A DNA stretch of 64,000 bases from Tamlana sp. 2_MG-2023. GTDB taxonomy: Bacteria > Bacteroidota > Bacteroidia > Flavobacteriales > Flavobacteriaceae. Location: positions 179,808 to 243,807 of the forward strand of contig NZ_JAUOSF010000007.1 in NCBI RefSeq assembly GCF_030548465.1, in the 5' to 3' direction. The notes under the pieces are model-generated. The model was not told the DNA's origin. It did no database searches and saw nothing but the letters and a program-made list of their open reading frames with translations. Made by a program: the position numbers and the translations under genes. Within the stretch, counting starts at the first letter, position 1. Each line of letters begins with the position of its first letter. Of this stretch, positions 9,039 to 18,009 are shown one piece after another.

Positions 9039-10256
9039 ATGAGAAGAGTTGTTATAACAGGCATGGGAATTTATTCCTGCATCGGGAAAAATCTAGAAGA
9101 GGTAAAGACATCTTTATACAATGGCACTTCAGGAATTATCTATGATGACAAAAGAAAACCCTACGGTTATCGCTCCTGTTTAACTGGTATGGTGGATACG
9201 CCAGACCTAAAAAAGCAGCTTGGAAGAAGACAACGTATTAGCTTAGGCGAAGAAGGTGTTTATGCTTATGTAGCCACCAAGGAAGCCTTAGATAACGCAA
9301 AAATAACGCAAGACTATCTAGACAAACACGAAGTGGGTATCCTCTACGGAAACGATAGTACAGCGAAATCGATTATAGAATCGGCTGATTTAATAAGAGA
9401 GAAAAAAGACACCAATTTAGTAGGCTCAGGGGCTATTTTTAGAGGCATGAACTCCTCTATTACCATGAACCTTTCAACCATATTCAAGTTAACAGGCATC
9501 AATTTTACAGTTAGTGCCGCTTGTGCTAGTGGCTCTCATGCTATTGGTATGGCGTACCAACTTATAAAAAGCGAACTACAAGACTGTATTATTTGTGGTG
9601 GCGCTCAAGAAATTAACGAACTGGCCATGGGTAGTTTTGATGGCTTAGGGGTGTTTTCTGTAAATACCGATGAACCAGGTAAAGCTTCACGACCATTCGA
9701 TAAAAACCGCGATGGTTTAGTACCTAGTGGTGGTGGCGCAACACTTATTGTTGAAAGTTATGAATCTGCGGTTAAACGTGGTGCTCCTATTTTAGCTGAA
9801 ATTGTAGGTTATGGTTTTTCTTCTAATGGCGAGCATATTTCCACACCTAATGTGGAAGGCCCTGCACGTGCTATGAAAAAAGCCCTTGCTCAAGCAAATA
9901 TTCCTGCTGATAGCATCGATTACGTAAACGCACATGCCACTTCTACACCGGTTGGAGATAGCAATGAAGCGAAAGCTATTTTTGATGTTTTTGGTGAAAA
10001 TGGCCCACATGTGAGTTCTACAAAATCCATGACCGGACATGAATGTTGGATGGCTGGAGCAAGCGAAGTGATTTACTCGATGCTTATGATGCAAAACTCG
10101 TTTGTTGCACCTAATATTAATTTAGAAAATCCTGATGAGGACGCCAGTAAATTAAATTTAGTAAGCAAAACGCTAGATAAAAAAATTGATGTATTTTTGT
10201 CGAATTCCTTTGGTTTTGGAGGAACAAATTCAGCATTAATAATAAAAAAATTGTAA
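9039..10256 (+). CDS. Beta-ketoacyl-ACP synthase (FabF/KAS II-like)
   Basis: A 405-residue thiolase-fold condensing enzyme. The Cys-His-His triad is complete: C162 in SAACASGSHA, H299 in NAHATSTPVGD and H334 in KSMTGHE. The glycine-rich C-terminal FGFGGTNSAL is also present. It extends an acyl-ACP by two carbons from malonyl-ACP. Only one ketosynthase is found in the cluster; there is no chain-length-factor partner lacking Cys, unlike aryl-polyene loci, which normally carry several. The gap to the reductase is 11 bases and to the ACP 7 bases, which supports one operon. Confidence 0.9.
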   Translation: MRRVVITGMGIYSCIGKNLEEVKTSLYNGTSGIIYDDKRKPYGYRSCLTGMVDTPDLKKQLGRRQRISLGEEGVYAYVATKEALDNAKITQDYLDKHEVGILYGNDSTAKSIIESADLIREKKDTNLVGSGAIFRGMNSSITMNLSTIFKLTGINFTVSAACASGSHAIGMAYQLIKSELQDCIICGGAQEINELAMGSFDGLGVFSVNTDEPGKASRPFDKNRDGLVPSGGGATLIVESYESAVKRGAPILAEIVGYGFSSNGEHISTPNVEGPARAMKKALAQANIPADSIDYVNAHATSTPVGDSNEAKAIFDVFGENGPHVSSTKSMTGHECWMAGASEVIYSMLMMQNSFVAPNINLENPDEDASKLNLVSKTLDKKIDVFLSNSFGFGGTNSALIIKKL

Positions 10257-10263
10257 TACAGAG

Positions 10264-10506
10264 ATGGAAAAAGGAGTTATTATTGAAAAAATAAACAACT
10301 TTCTTGTTGATGAGTTTGAAGTTGAATCGGAAGACATATTACCTGAAGCAAATCTTAAGGAAACCCTTGAACTTGATAGTTTAGATTTTGTAGATTTAGT
10401 CGTGGCTATTGAATCAAATTTTGGTGTAAAATTGGTGAGTGACGATTTTATAAACGTAGATACACTTCAGGATTTTTACGATCTTATTGAAAATAAATTA
10501 AGCTAG
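10264..10506 (+). CDS. Acyl carrier protein
   Basis: An 80-residue carrier protein. The phosphopantetheine serine is S39 in ELDSLDFVDLV, in the expected DSL setting, with the acidic helix after it. It carries the growing chain for the adjacent ketosynthase and reductase. It is the last gene of the first transcription unit: a strong terminator starts 68 bases downstream. Its sequence is diverged from the housekeeping AcpP, which fits a dedicated carrier. Confidence 0.9.
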   Translation: MEKGVIIEKINNFLVDEFEVESEDILPEANLKETLELDSLDFVDLVVAIESNFGVKLVSDDFINVDTLQDFYDLIENKLS

Positions 10507-10573
10507 GTTTTAGCTGAATTTTTTAACTAAACGCAGTTAGAAAGTCACATTAACCTTAAAATGAAATACAGAA

Positions 10574-10605
10574 AAGCATCTATTGTCACGATAGATGCTT
10601 TTTTT
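10574..10605 (+). terminator. Intrinsic terminator splitting the biosynthetic cluster
   Basis: A perfect 10-bp stem (AAGCATCTAT / ATAGATGCTT) with a 7-base loop is followed by at least five T. It ends the lyase-reductase-ketosynthase-ACP unit, so the glycosyltransferase onward must have its own promoter. Confidence 0.85.
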
Positions 10606-10654
10606 ATTATATTACTAAATTTACGCAGAGCTCGAATGCTTTAAAATGTAATAG

Positions 10655-10662
10655 TATATTTG
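10655..10662 (+). promoter_or_regulatory. -7 element before the second half of the cluster
   Basis: TATATTTG matches TAnnTTTG and lies 50 bases before the glycosyltransferase start and 50 bases after the terminator. It is the best candidate promoter for the six-gene second unit. No good -33 box was seen. Confidence 0.45.
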
Positions 10663-10711
10663 TATAAAATATTGATTTGATTTCGCTGGATAAATCAAAT
10701 GTCAACCAACA

Positions 10712-11908
10712 ATGAAGGAGACCCTAACACATAATACATCAACCACTTTATCTTGTTGCGTTATTATACCAACTTATAATAACCAAAAGACATTACAGCA
10801 GGTTATTAAAGGTGTTTTAGAACATACTAAAAGTATTATTATAGTGAACGATGGAGCAACCGATGCCACATCAAGTATTCTTCAACAATATCCAGAGGTA
10901 CAACAAATTCATTTTACTGAAAATAAAGGCAAAGGTCAAGCCTTACGTGCTGGTTTTAAAGAAGCTTTACGTTTGGGTTATAAATATGCCATTACTATTG
11001 ATTCGGATGGGCAGCATTTCCCAGAAGACATTCCTGTGTTTATAGAAACCTTAGAGAAAGCAGAAAACAAAAATCTCTTGTTAATAGGCGCACGAAACAT
11101 GAATCAGAAAAGCGTGCCTAAAAAAAGCAGCTTCGGAAATAAGTTTTCTAACTTTTGGTACAAACTAGAAACAGGCATTGAACTTCAAGACACCCAATCT
11201 GGATTCAGACTCTACCCGATTCACCAACTTAAAGATCTAACATTTTATACGTCTAAATTTGAATTTGAAATTGAAATTATTGTAAGAGCCGCTTGGAACG
11301 GGATTGATGTAAAAAACATTCCAATAAACATTCTATACGATGAGGCAGAGCGCGTATCGCACTTCCGCCCGTTTAAAGATTTTACACGTATAAGCATTTT
11401 AAATACTTGGTTTGTGATCATTACCTTTCTTTACATAAAACCTAGAGATTTATTCAGAAAATTAAAAAAAAAAGGCGTTAAGCGTTTTCTAACAGAAGAT
11501 TTGTTAAGTCATAACGACTCGCCAAGAAAAAAAGCCTTATCCCTAACTTTAGGTGTTTTTATTGGACTTACCCCTCTGTGGGGCTTCCACTCTGCACTCA
11601 CTATTTTTTTAGCGGTCATTTTTAAATTAAACAAAGCGATAGCATTCGCTTTTTCTAACATAAGTATTCCACCATTTATTCCTTTTATTGTTTTTTTAAG
11701 CGTTGTGTTAGGCAACCTTATCTTAGGACAAAATGAAACCTTTAACCTTAAAGAAATCACCACAGATTTTGAAGTATTAAAACACCTTAAAACCTATATT
11801 GTTGGAAGTTTTAGTCTGGCCACAATAGCCGCATTAATCGTAGGTCCTTTAAGTTATTTGCTTTTTTCGGTGTTTCAAAAGAAAAAAGTACCAGCAGTAA
11901 ATGCATAA
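10712..11908 (+). CDS. Family 2 glycosyltransferase fused to DUF2062
   Basis: A 398-residue two-part membrane protein. Residues 15-230 are a GT-A glycosyltransferase: nucleotide-sugar end CVIIPTYNN, IIVNDGATDAT, and the metal-binding D97-S-D99 (TIDSDGQHFP). Residues about 255-395 are a DUF2062 domain with two or three hydrophobic helices (LGVFIGLTPLWGFHSAL and following). This fusion is typical of aryl-polyene and flexirubin loci of Bacteroidota. It may glycosylate or load the lipid or aryl product at the inner membrane, but the acceptor is unknown. The stop overlaps the next start by 8 bases. Confidence 0.88.
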   Translation: MKETLTHNTSTTLSCCVIIPTYNNQKTLQQVIKGVLEHTKSIIIVNDGATDATSSILQQYPEVQQIHFTENKGKGQALRAGFKEALRLGYKYAITIDSDGQHFPEDIPVFIETLEKAENKNLLLIGARNMNQKSVPKKSSFGNKFSNFWYKLETGIELQDTQSGFRLYPIHQLKDLTFYTSKFEFEIEIIVRAAWNGIDVKNIPINILYDEAERVSHFRPFKDFTRISILNTWFVIITFLYIKPRDLFRKLKKKGVKRFLTEDLLSHNDSPRKKALSLTLGVFIGLTPLWGFHSALTIFLAVIFKLNKAIAFAFSNISIPPFIPFIVFLSVVLGNLILGQNETFNLKEITTDFEVLKHLKTYIVGSFSLATIAALIVGPLSYLLFSVFQKKKVPAVNA

Positions 11909-14900
11909 TTTATTTTTTAACATACACACCTACTTCCTCACGAGAAAACCATTAGGTTTTGGGTTATTGATTCTTATTTTCTCCTGCTTAATTTTCATGG
12001 CTTCTAAAATTGAATTTGAAGAGGACATCACAAAACTTATCCCAAGTACCACTGAAAACTCTGAAGCCCAAAAGGTTTTAAAAAATGTAAATTTCACGGA
12101 TAAAATTATCGTGAATATTACAAAATCTCCCGATGCTTCCGTTGATGATTTAACCCAATACGCCTCACAATTTATAGACAGTATATCTCAAAATTCAGGA
12201 GATTACATCAAGCACATTCAAGGTCAGGTAGAACAAGCTGAAATGCAGCATACCATAAATTTCGTTTATGAGAATCTGCCTTTATTTCTAGAAGATTCAG
12301 ATTACGAAAGTATCACAAACAAAATTGGCAAAGACAGCATAGATGCCATAACTTTAAACAATTATAAAACCTTAATTGCGCCTTCCGGAATTATAGCCAA
12401 AGACTTCATATTAAAAGACCCCTTGGGTATTTCATTTATTGCTTTAAAGAAATTACAAGATTTAAGTTTTGGTGAAGATTTCACTCTAGAAAACGGTTTT
12501 CTAGTAAGTAAAGACAAATCGCATATTTTATTGTTTATCACGCCAGTTTTAGATGCCAGCGAAACATCACAAAACACGCAATTTGTCGAAAATTTATATG
12601 CTACTAATTCTAAATTGAATACTGCTTTTAAAGGCAAAGTAAATAGCGAATACTACGGTGGAACCCTAATCGCAGTCGCTAACGCCAATCAAATTAAAAA
12701 AGACATTCAGCTTACTGTTAGCATTGCGTTAACTGTTTTACTGCTTATTTTCATCGTATTCTATAGAAAGTTAACCATTCCTATTATTTTATTCATTCCA
12801 ACAATTTTTGGCGGATTATTAGCCATTGTTATTTTGTTTTTGGTTCGAGAAAAAATATCAGCGATTTCGTTAGGTATTGGGTCGGTACTTCTAGGTGTGA
12901 CTTTAGATTATTCCTTACACATATTAACGCATCTTCGAAGCCATAATCATGTAAAAAACTTATATAAAGAAATTTCGAAGCCTATTTTAATGAGTAGTTT
13001 AACCACGGCTTTGGCTTTTTTATGCTTACTCTTTATAAACTCTCAGGCGCTACAAGATTTAGGACTTTTTACCGCAATAAGTGTCATGGGCTCTTCAATT
13101 TTTGCTTTGCTTTTTATTCCGCATGTATATAAAAAATCAACTAAAAAAGTTAAGAAAAACACCTTGCTGGATAAGATTGCCTCTTATAATCTGCATCAAA
13201 AAAAATGGGCTATTATTGGCTTGGTTTTACTTTGTATTGGGAGCCTATTCACCTACAACAGTCTAAAATTCAACAATGATATTAGTCAGTTAAACTACCT
13301 ACCAGATCATTTAAAATCTGCCGAGTTACGTTTAGACAAACTTATAAACAGCAGCTCTAAATCTATTTATATCGCTGCCTATGGCAATTCCGAAGAAAAA
13401 ACACTTCAAGTTAATGACGCCATTTTAAAGAAACTTAAAACTTTAAAAAGCAATCAGGACATTCTCAACTACAGTTCGGTAGGCACTTTAGTACATTCCG
13501 AAAAGCAACAAAACCATAAAATTGCTAAATGGCATGCCTTCTGGGATATTGAAACCATTGAAAACACAAAAAACAACATTATTGAAAGTGGTAACACCTT
13601 AGGTTTTAAACCCAAAACTTTTAGTGCGTTTTACAATTTACTCGATCAAGATTTCAACAGCTTAAAAAGCCAAGATTATAAAGCTTTAAAATCAATTTCG
13701 GTTGATGATTACATTTCAACAAAAGATGATTTTACAACCATAACTACTTTGGTGAAAGTTGAAGATGAAGCTACCATATTAGAAGCCTTTAAAAACCAAG
13801 ACCAAGTACTCCTAATCGATAGAAAGCAAATAAATGAAACCTTTTTAGGGCATCTAAAAAGTGACTTTAACAAGCTTATTGGCTATTCATTAATTGCGGT
13901 TTTAGTACTACTGTTTTTATTCTACAAAAGCTTTTCACTTACCTTGGTTACAAGTTTGCCTATTTGCCTTACTTGGTTGTTAACCATCGGGGTTATGGGG
14001 CTGTTTCATATTGAATTTAATATTTTTAATATTATCATTTCAACCTTTATTTTTGGTTTAGGTATCGATTACAGCATTTTTATCACCAACGGATTACTGC
14101 ATGAATACCGTACCGGTGAAAAAGCTTTAACCACACATAAAACATCTATTTTACTTTCTGTAATTACCACTATTTTAGGCGTAGGTGTTTTAATTTTTGC
14201 TAAACATCCGGCGCTGCATTCCATATCGCTAGTAAGTTTGATAGGCATTTTATCTGCGGTACTTGTGGCTTTTACAATTCAGCCCTTATTATTTAAATTA
14301 TTTATAGGCAGTAAAAATAAACGCCCGGTGTCTTTACGCGTTTTTCTTTATTCCATTGTATCATTTACCTATTTTGGCTTAGGCGGACTATTACTATCAC
14401 TTTTCAGTGTAACGATCTTGAGAATTATTCCCCTTCCGAAGAAAACAAAAATGAACTGGTTTCATGTGCTCATTTCAAAATTCATGAAATCGGTACTTTA
14501 TACACAGCTTTTCTTAGGCAAGAAAGTGATTAATCTTAACCAAGAAGATTTCAAAAAACAAGGCATTATCATCGCGAATCACACCTCATTTTTAGACATT
14601 TTAGCCATCGGAATGCTGCATCCAAAAATTATATTTTTAGTAAACGATTGGGTTTATAATTCACCTGTTTTTGGAAAAGCCGTACAACTGGCTGGTTTTT
14701 ATCCGGTATCAAATGGTATTGATAACGGATTAGATCACTTGCAGAAAAAAGTAGATCAAGGTTACACCTTAATGGCTTTCCCGGAAGGGACACGGTCTAA
14801 AACTCACAAAATTAAACGCTTCCATAAAGGCGCTTTCTATCTCGCGGAACAATTTAATTTAGATATTATTCCTGTACTTATTCATGGGAATTCAGAGATT

Positions 14901-15581
14901 ATTCCCAAAGGAGAATCTATGATTAGAGATGGCCAGATTACCTTGAAGATTTTAGATAGAATTTCACCAAACGATACGCGTTTTGGAAAAAACTATTCGC
15001 AACGTGCCAAAGGTATTGGCGCTTACTTTAGAAGTGAATTTAACAACTTAAGAAAAGAAAAAGAAGGCCCAACCTACTTTCATAAAATACTTTTAGACGA
15101 TTACAGATATAATGGCCAAGCGTTATACAAAAAAGTACGCGAAGATATTAACACCAACAAGGACAACTACCAAACCATATTAGATGCTGTTGGCGACAAA
15201 GACAGCATTGCGCATATCTCCAATGATTCCGGTCAACTTGACTTTTTATTAGCATTACATGGCGTAGATAGAAAGATCATTTCTTATATTGAAAATCAAA
15301 ACGATAGGACCTTAGTTAAAAACAGCTACATTACCAATACACGACATATAACCTGTGTAGAAAGTATTGAAGCCTTAGTGGTAAATCCAGCAAATGTTTT
15401 AATTTTAAACACGAGCCAAATACATGATGAAGCGATTTTAAAGCCCTTTCTTAACACGGTAAATCAAATTATATTATTAAAAGAAAGCAGGTTCCTAGAT
15501 ATTTCAAACATGTGTAATCAGGGCTTTCAACCTAGCTATCAAAACAATAGCGTTATAATCTTAAGCAAAACAGTAGAATAA
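11901..15581 (+). CDS. MMPL/RND lipid exporter fused to a PlsC-type acyltransferase
   Basis: A 1226-residue fusion. Residues 1-830 are an MMPL/RND-type exporter: a first helix (residues ~15-33), a large periplasmic loop, a block of helices, and a second repeat of the same plan. Residues ~860-1060 are a lysophosphatidate-type acyltransferase with the active-site box N893-H-T-S-F-L-D899 and the FPEGTRS box near 960-966. Residues ~1080-1226 look like a decayed Rossmann methyltransferase (no intact glycine motif). The likely job is to acylate the product and move it toward the outer membrane. Such an exporter and acyltransferase occur as separate genes in aryl-polyene loci. Membrane location is clear; the substrate is inferred. 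Confidence 0.83.
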   Translation: MHNLFFNIHTYFLTRKPLGFGLLILIFSCLIFMASKIEFEEDITKLIPSTTENSEAQKVLKNVNFTDKIIVNITKSPDASVDDLTQYASQFIDSISQNSGDYIKHIQGQVEQAEMQHTINFVYENLPLFLEDSDYESITNKIGKDSIDAITLNNYKTLIAPSGIIAKDFILKDPLGISFIALKKLQDLSFGEDFTLENGFLVSKDKSHILLFITPVLDASETSQNTQFVENLYATNSKLNTAFKGKVNSEYYGGTLIAVANANQIKKDIQLTVSIALTVLLLIFIVFYRKLTIPIILFIPTIFGGLLAIVILFLVREKISAISLGIGSVLLGVTLDYSLHILTHLRSHNHVKNLYKEISKPILMSSLTTALAFLCLLFINSQALQDLGLFTAISVMGSSIFALLFIPHVYKKSTKKVKKNTLLDKIASYNLHQKKWAIIGLVLLCIGSLFTYNSLKFNNDISQLNYLPDHLKSAELRLDKLINSSSKSIYIAAYGNSEEKTLQVNDAILKKLKTLKSNQDILNYSSVGTLVHSEKQQNHKIAKWHAFWDIETIENTKNNIIESGNTLGFKPKTFSAFYNLLDQDFNSLKSQDYKALKSISVDDYISTKDDFTTITTLVKVEDEATILEAFKNQDQVLLIDRKQINETFLGHLKSDFNKLIGYSLIAVLVLLFLFYKSFSLTLVTSLPICLTWLLTIGVMGLFHIEFNIFNIIISTFIFGLGIDYSIFITNGLLHEYRTGEKALTTHKTSILLSVITTILGVGVLIFAKHPALHSISLVSLIGILSAVLVAFTIQPLLFKLFIGSKNKRPVSLRVFLYSIVSFTYFGLGGLLLSLFSVTILRIIPLPKKTKMNWFHVLISKFMKSVLYTQLFLGKKVINLNQEDFKKQGIIIANHTSFLDILAIGMLHPKIIFLVNDWVYNSPVFGKAVQLAGFYPVSNGIDNGLDHLQKKVDQGYTLMAFPEGTRSKTHKIKRFHKGAFYLAEQFNLDIIPVLIHGNSEIIPKGESMIRDGQITLKILDRISPNDTRFGKNYSQRAKGIGAYFRSEFNNLRKEKEGPTYFHKILLDDYRYNGQALYKKVREDINTNKDNYQTILDAVGDKDSIAHISNDSGQLDFLLALHGVDRKIISYIENQNDRTLVKNSYITNTRHITCVESIEALVVNPANVLILNTSQIHDEAILKPFLNTVNQIILLKESRFLDISNMCNQGFQPSYQNNSVIILSKTVE

Positions 15582-15584
15582 TAA

Positions 15585-17129
15585 ATGAAATCACATTACG
15601 ATATTGTCATTATTGGAAGTGGATTAGGTGGTTTGGTTTCTGCTAACATTCTAGCAAAAGAAGGTTATAAGGTTTGTGTTTTAGAAAAAAACAATCAATA
15701 CGGTGGTAACTTACAAACCTTTGTTCGCGATAAAACCATTTTCGATACAGGCGTTCATTATATAGGAGGCTTGAGTGAAGGCCAGAACTTATATCAGTAT
15801 TTTAATTATCTCGGTATTATGGATGATTTAAAGCTGAAAAAATTAGATGAAGATGGCTTTGATATCGTGACTTTTGATAATGATCCCACCGAATACAAAC
15901 ACGCTCAAGGATATGACAAATTCATCGAACAATTGGTGGCTCAATTTCCGGATGAAGAAAAAGCCATTACAGCCTATTGCGATAAACTAAAAGCCTTTTG
16001 CGGAAAATTTCCGTTATATCGTTTAAAACTTGGTAAACCTTACCATGAAAACTCAGATATTTTCAGCCTTAAGGCCAAAGATTATATCGATTCCATCACC
16101 ACCAACGAAAAATTACGTGCGGTGCTTGCGGGTTCAAACTTTTTATATGCTGGCGATTCTTATCGCACACCGTTTTACGTACACGCCTTATCCATAAACT
16201 CCTTTATTGAGAGTTCCTACAGATGTATTAATGGTGGCAGTCAAATCTCCAAACTTTTAATTAGAAGGTTGAAAGAAAACAATGGTGAAGCTTATAACCA
16301 TCAAGAAGTCGTAAAGTTTAATTGTGAAGACAAAAAAATAACATCAGTTATTACAAAAAAAGGAGATACCATTTCTGGCGATCTATTTATTTCTAACATT
16401 GAACCCAAACTAACGATTCAAATGGTTGGCGAAGATCAATTTAGAAAGGTTTATGCCAATCGCATTAAAAATATAGAACCGGTTATTGCGGGTTTTAGCC
16501 TTTATATTGTTTTAAAACCCAATACGTTTAAATACCAAAATTGTAATTTCTACCATTTTAAAAACGAAGAAATGGTCTGGAAGAGCCAAGACTACACCAA
16601 TGCAAGTTGGCCAGATAGTTATATGATTTCCATGGGAATCAACAAAAAAACAGACGTTTATGGTGATAGTTTAACCGTTTTAACTTATATGCGTTACGAA
16701 GAGGTCGAACCTTGGGCAAACACCACAAATACGGTGGTTAACAAAAATGACCGAGGCCAAACTTACGAACAATTTAAAGCAGAAAAAGCAGAGATACTCA
16801 TTTGTGAATTAGAGAAGAAATTCCCAAATATTAGAGCATGTATTCAAGAAACTTACACCTCAACCCCACTATCGTACAGAGATTACATTGGTTCTCATAA
16901 TGGTTCCATGTATGGTTATGTTAAGGACGCCAACAACCCGTTAAAATCATTTGTATCGCCAAGAACAAAGATTAAAAATCTATTATTAACGGGACAAAGT
17001 TTAAATATGCATGGTATTTTAGGCGTTACTATTGGAGCGGTACTAACCAGTTCGGAAATCGTTGGTATGGAAACCCTAATAAGCAAGATACAGGAAGCAA
17101 ATAAAATTGAAGATAACACTTTAAGTTAA
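15585..17129 (+). CDS. CrtI-like FAD-dependent oxidoreductase
   Basis: A 514-residue flavoprotein of the phytoene desaturase/carotenoid isomerase superfamily. The FAD dinucleotide fold is G11-S-G-L-G-G16 after YDIVII, followed by the VLEKN acidic end. The C-terminal substrate and FAD region includes LLLTGQSLNMHG. It starts 3 bases after the MMPL gene. In a carotenoid-free context like this (no crtB seen) it more likely desaturates or isomerises the polyene or acyl chain. True carotenoid use cannot be excluded. Confidence 0.83.
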   Translation: MKSHYDIVIIGSGLGGLVSANILAKEGYKVCVLEKNNQYGGNLQTFVRDKTIFDTGVHYIGGLSEGQNLYQYFNYLGIMDDLKLKKLDEDGFDIVTFDNDPTEYKHAQGYDKFIEQLVAQFPDEEKAITAYCDKLKAFCGKFPLYRLKLGKPYHENSDIFSLKAKDYIDSITTNEKLRAVLAGSNFLYAGDSYRTPFYVHALSINSFIESSYRCINGGSQISKLLIRRLKENNGEAYNHQEVVKFNCEDKKITSVITKKGDTISGDLFISNIEPKLTIQMVGEDQFRKVYANRIKNIEPVIAGFSLYIVLKPNTFKYQNCNFYHFKNEEMVWKSQDYTNASWPDSYMISMGINKKTDVYGDSLTVLTYMRYEEVEPWANTTNTVVNKNDRGQTYEQFKAEKAEILICELEKKFPNIRACIQETYTSTPLSYRDYIGSHNGSMYGYVKDANNPLKSFVSPRTKIKNLLLTGQSLNMHGILGVTIGAVLTSSEIVGMETLISKIQEANKIEDNTLS

Positions 17130-17133
17130 TGGC

Positions 17134-18009
17134 ATGGGACAATTTAAAACAACGCCAATCACCAGAGTTAAAAGTATTAGTAAAGCAGACTTTATTGAAC
17201 ACTATTACAAACCTCAGCGCCCTGTTTTAATCGAAAACCTAACCTCCGATTGGCCTGCTTTTAAAAAGTGGAATTTAGACTATATTCAAAAACGTGCGGG
17301 CGATCAAATCGTACCATTATACAACAACAAACCTGCAACTGGGAAACAAAGTGTTTACGCCCCGGTTAAAAAAATAAAGCTCTACGATTATATTGAACTG
17401 CTAAAAACAGAACCGACCGATTTACGCATTTTCTTTTATAATATTTTAGACAGCATGCCCGAGCTGCTTAAAGACTTTAAGTATCCAGATATTGGGTTGA
17501 AATTCTTTAAACGCTTACCGGCACTATTTTTTGGAGGCGGCGACTCTAAAGTTTTTATGCATTATGATATTGACCTACCAGATAGCATGCACTTTCATTT
17601 TCACGGCCATAAAAGTGTAACCCTATTTTCGCCAGAGCAATCGAAATATCTATATCAAGTGCCTTTTTCCATTCATAATTTGGATAAAATCGACATGGAT
17701 GATCCAGATTTTGATAAATATCCCGCTTTACAATTCGCCGAAGGCATCCATGCCGAAATGAAACATGGCGATGCACTTTATATGCCAAGTGGTTACTGGC
17801 ATTACATAAAATATTTAGATGGCGGATTTTCAATGACGCTAAGAGCGCTACCCAAGCGCCCAAAGAAATTTTTAACCATGATGTACAACGTCTTCATTAT
17901 GCGTCATTTTGATAATGGTATGCGCCGTTTTTATGGGCAGAAATGGTTAAATTACAAAGAGGAACTTGCCGTGAAGAAAGCAGATAAAACGATAAGGAAA
18001 AATGCCTAA
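17134..18009 (+). CDS. Cupin-like JmjC-type Fe(II)/2-oxoglutarate oxygenase
   Basis: A 291-residue cupin_8 (JmjC-like) protein. The metal facial triad is visible as H143-Y-D145 (FMHYDID) and H223 (GYWHYIK), and GDALYMPSG is the usual strand before the distal His. These enzymes hydroxylate proteins or small molecules with Fe(II) and 2-oxoglutarate. In this locus a small or lipid substrate is more likely than a protein. The C-terminal tail is basic. It starts 4 bases after the CrtI-like gene and overlaps the next gene by 8 bases. Confidence 0.82.
   Translation: MGQFKTTPITRVKSISKADFIEHYYKPQRPVLIENLTSDWPAFKKWNLDYIQKRAGDQIVPLYNNKPATGKQSVYAPVKKIKLYDYIELLKTEPTDLRIFFYNILDSMPELLKDFKYPDIGLKFFKRLPALFFGGGDSKVFMHYDIDLPDSMHFHFHGHKSVTLFSPEQSKYLYQVPFSIHNLDKIDMDDPDFDKYPALQFAEGIHAEMKHGDALYMPSGYWHYIKYLDGGFSMTLRALPKRPKKFLTMMYNVFIMRHFDNGMRRFYGQKWLNYKEELAVKKADKTIRKNA

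Noticed and set aside
9792..10094. Minus-strand 100-codon ORF
   Set aside because: It is the shadow of the ketosynthase gene, which has all three catalytic residues on the plus strand.
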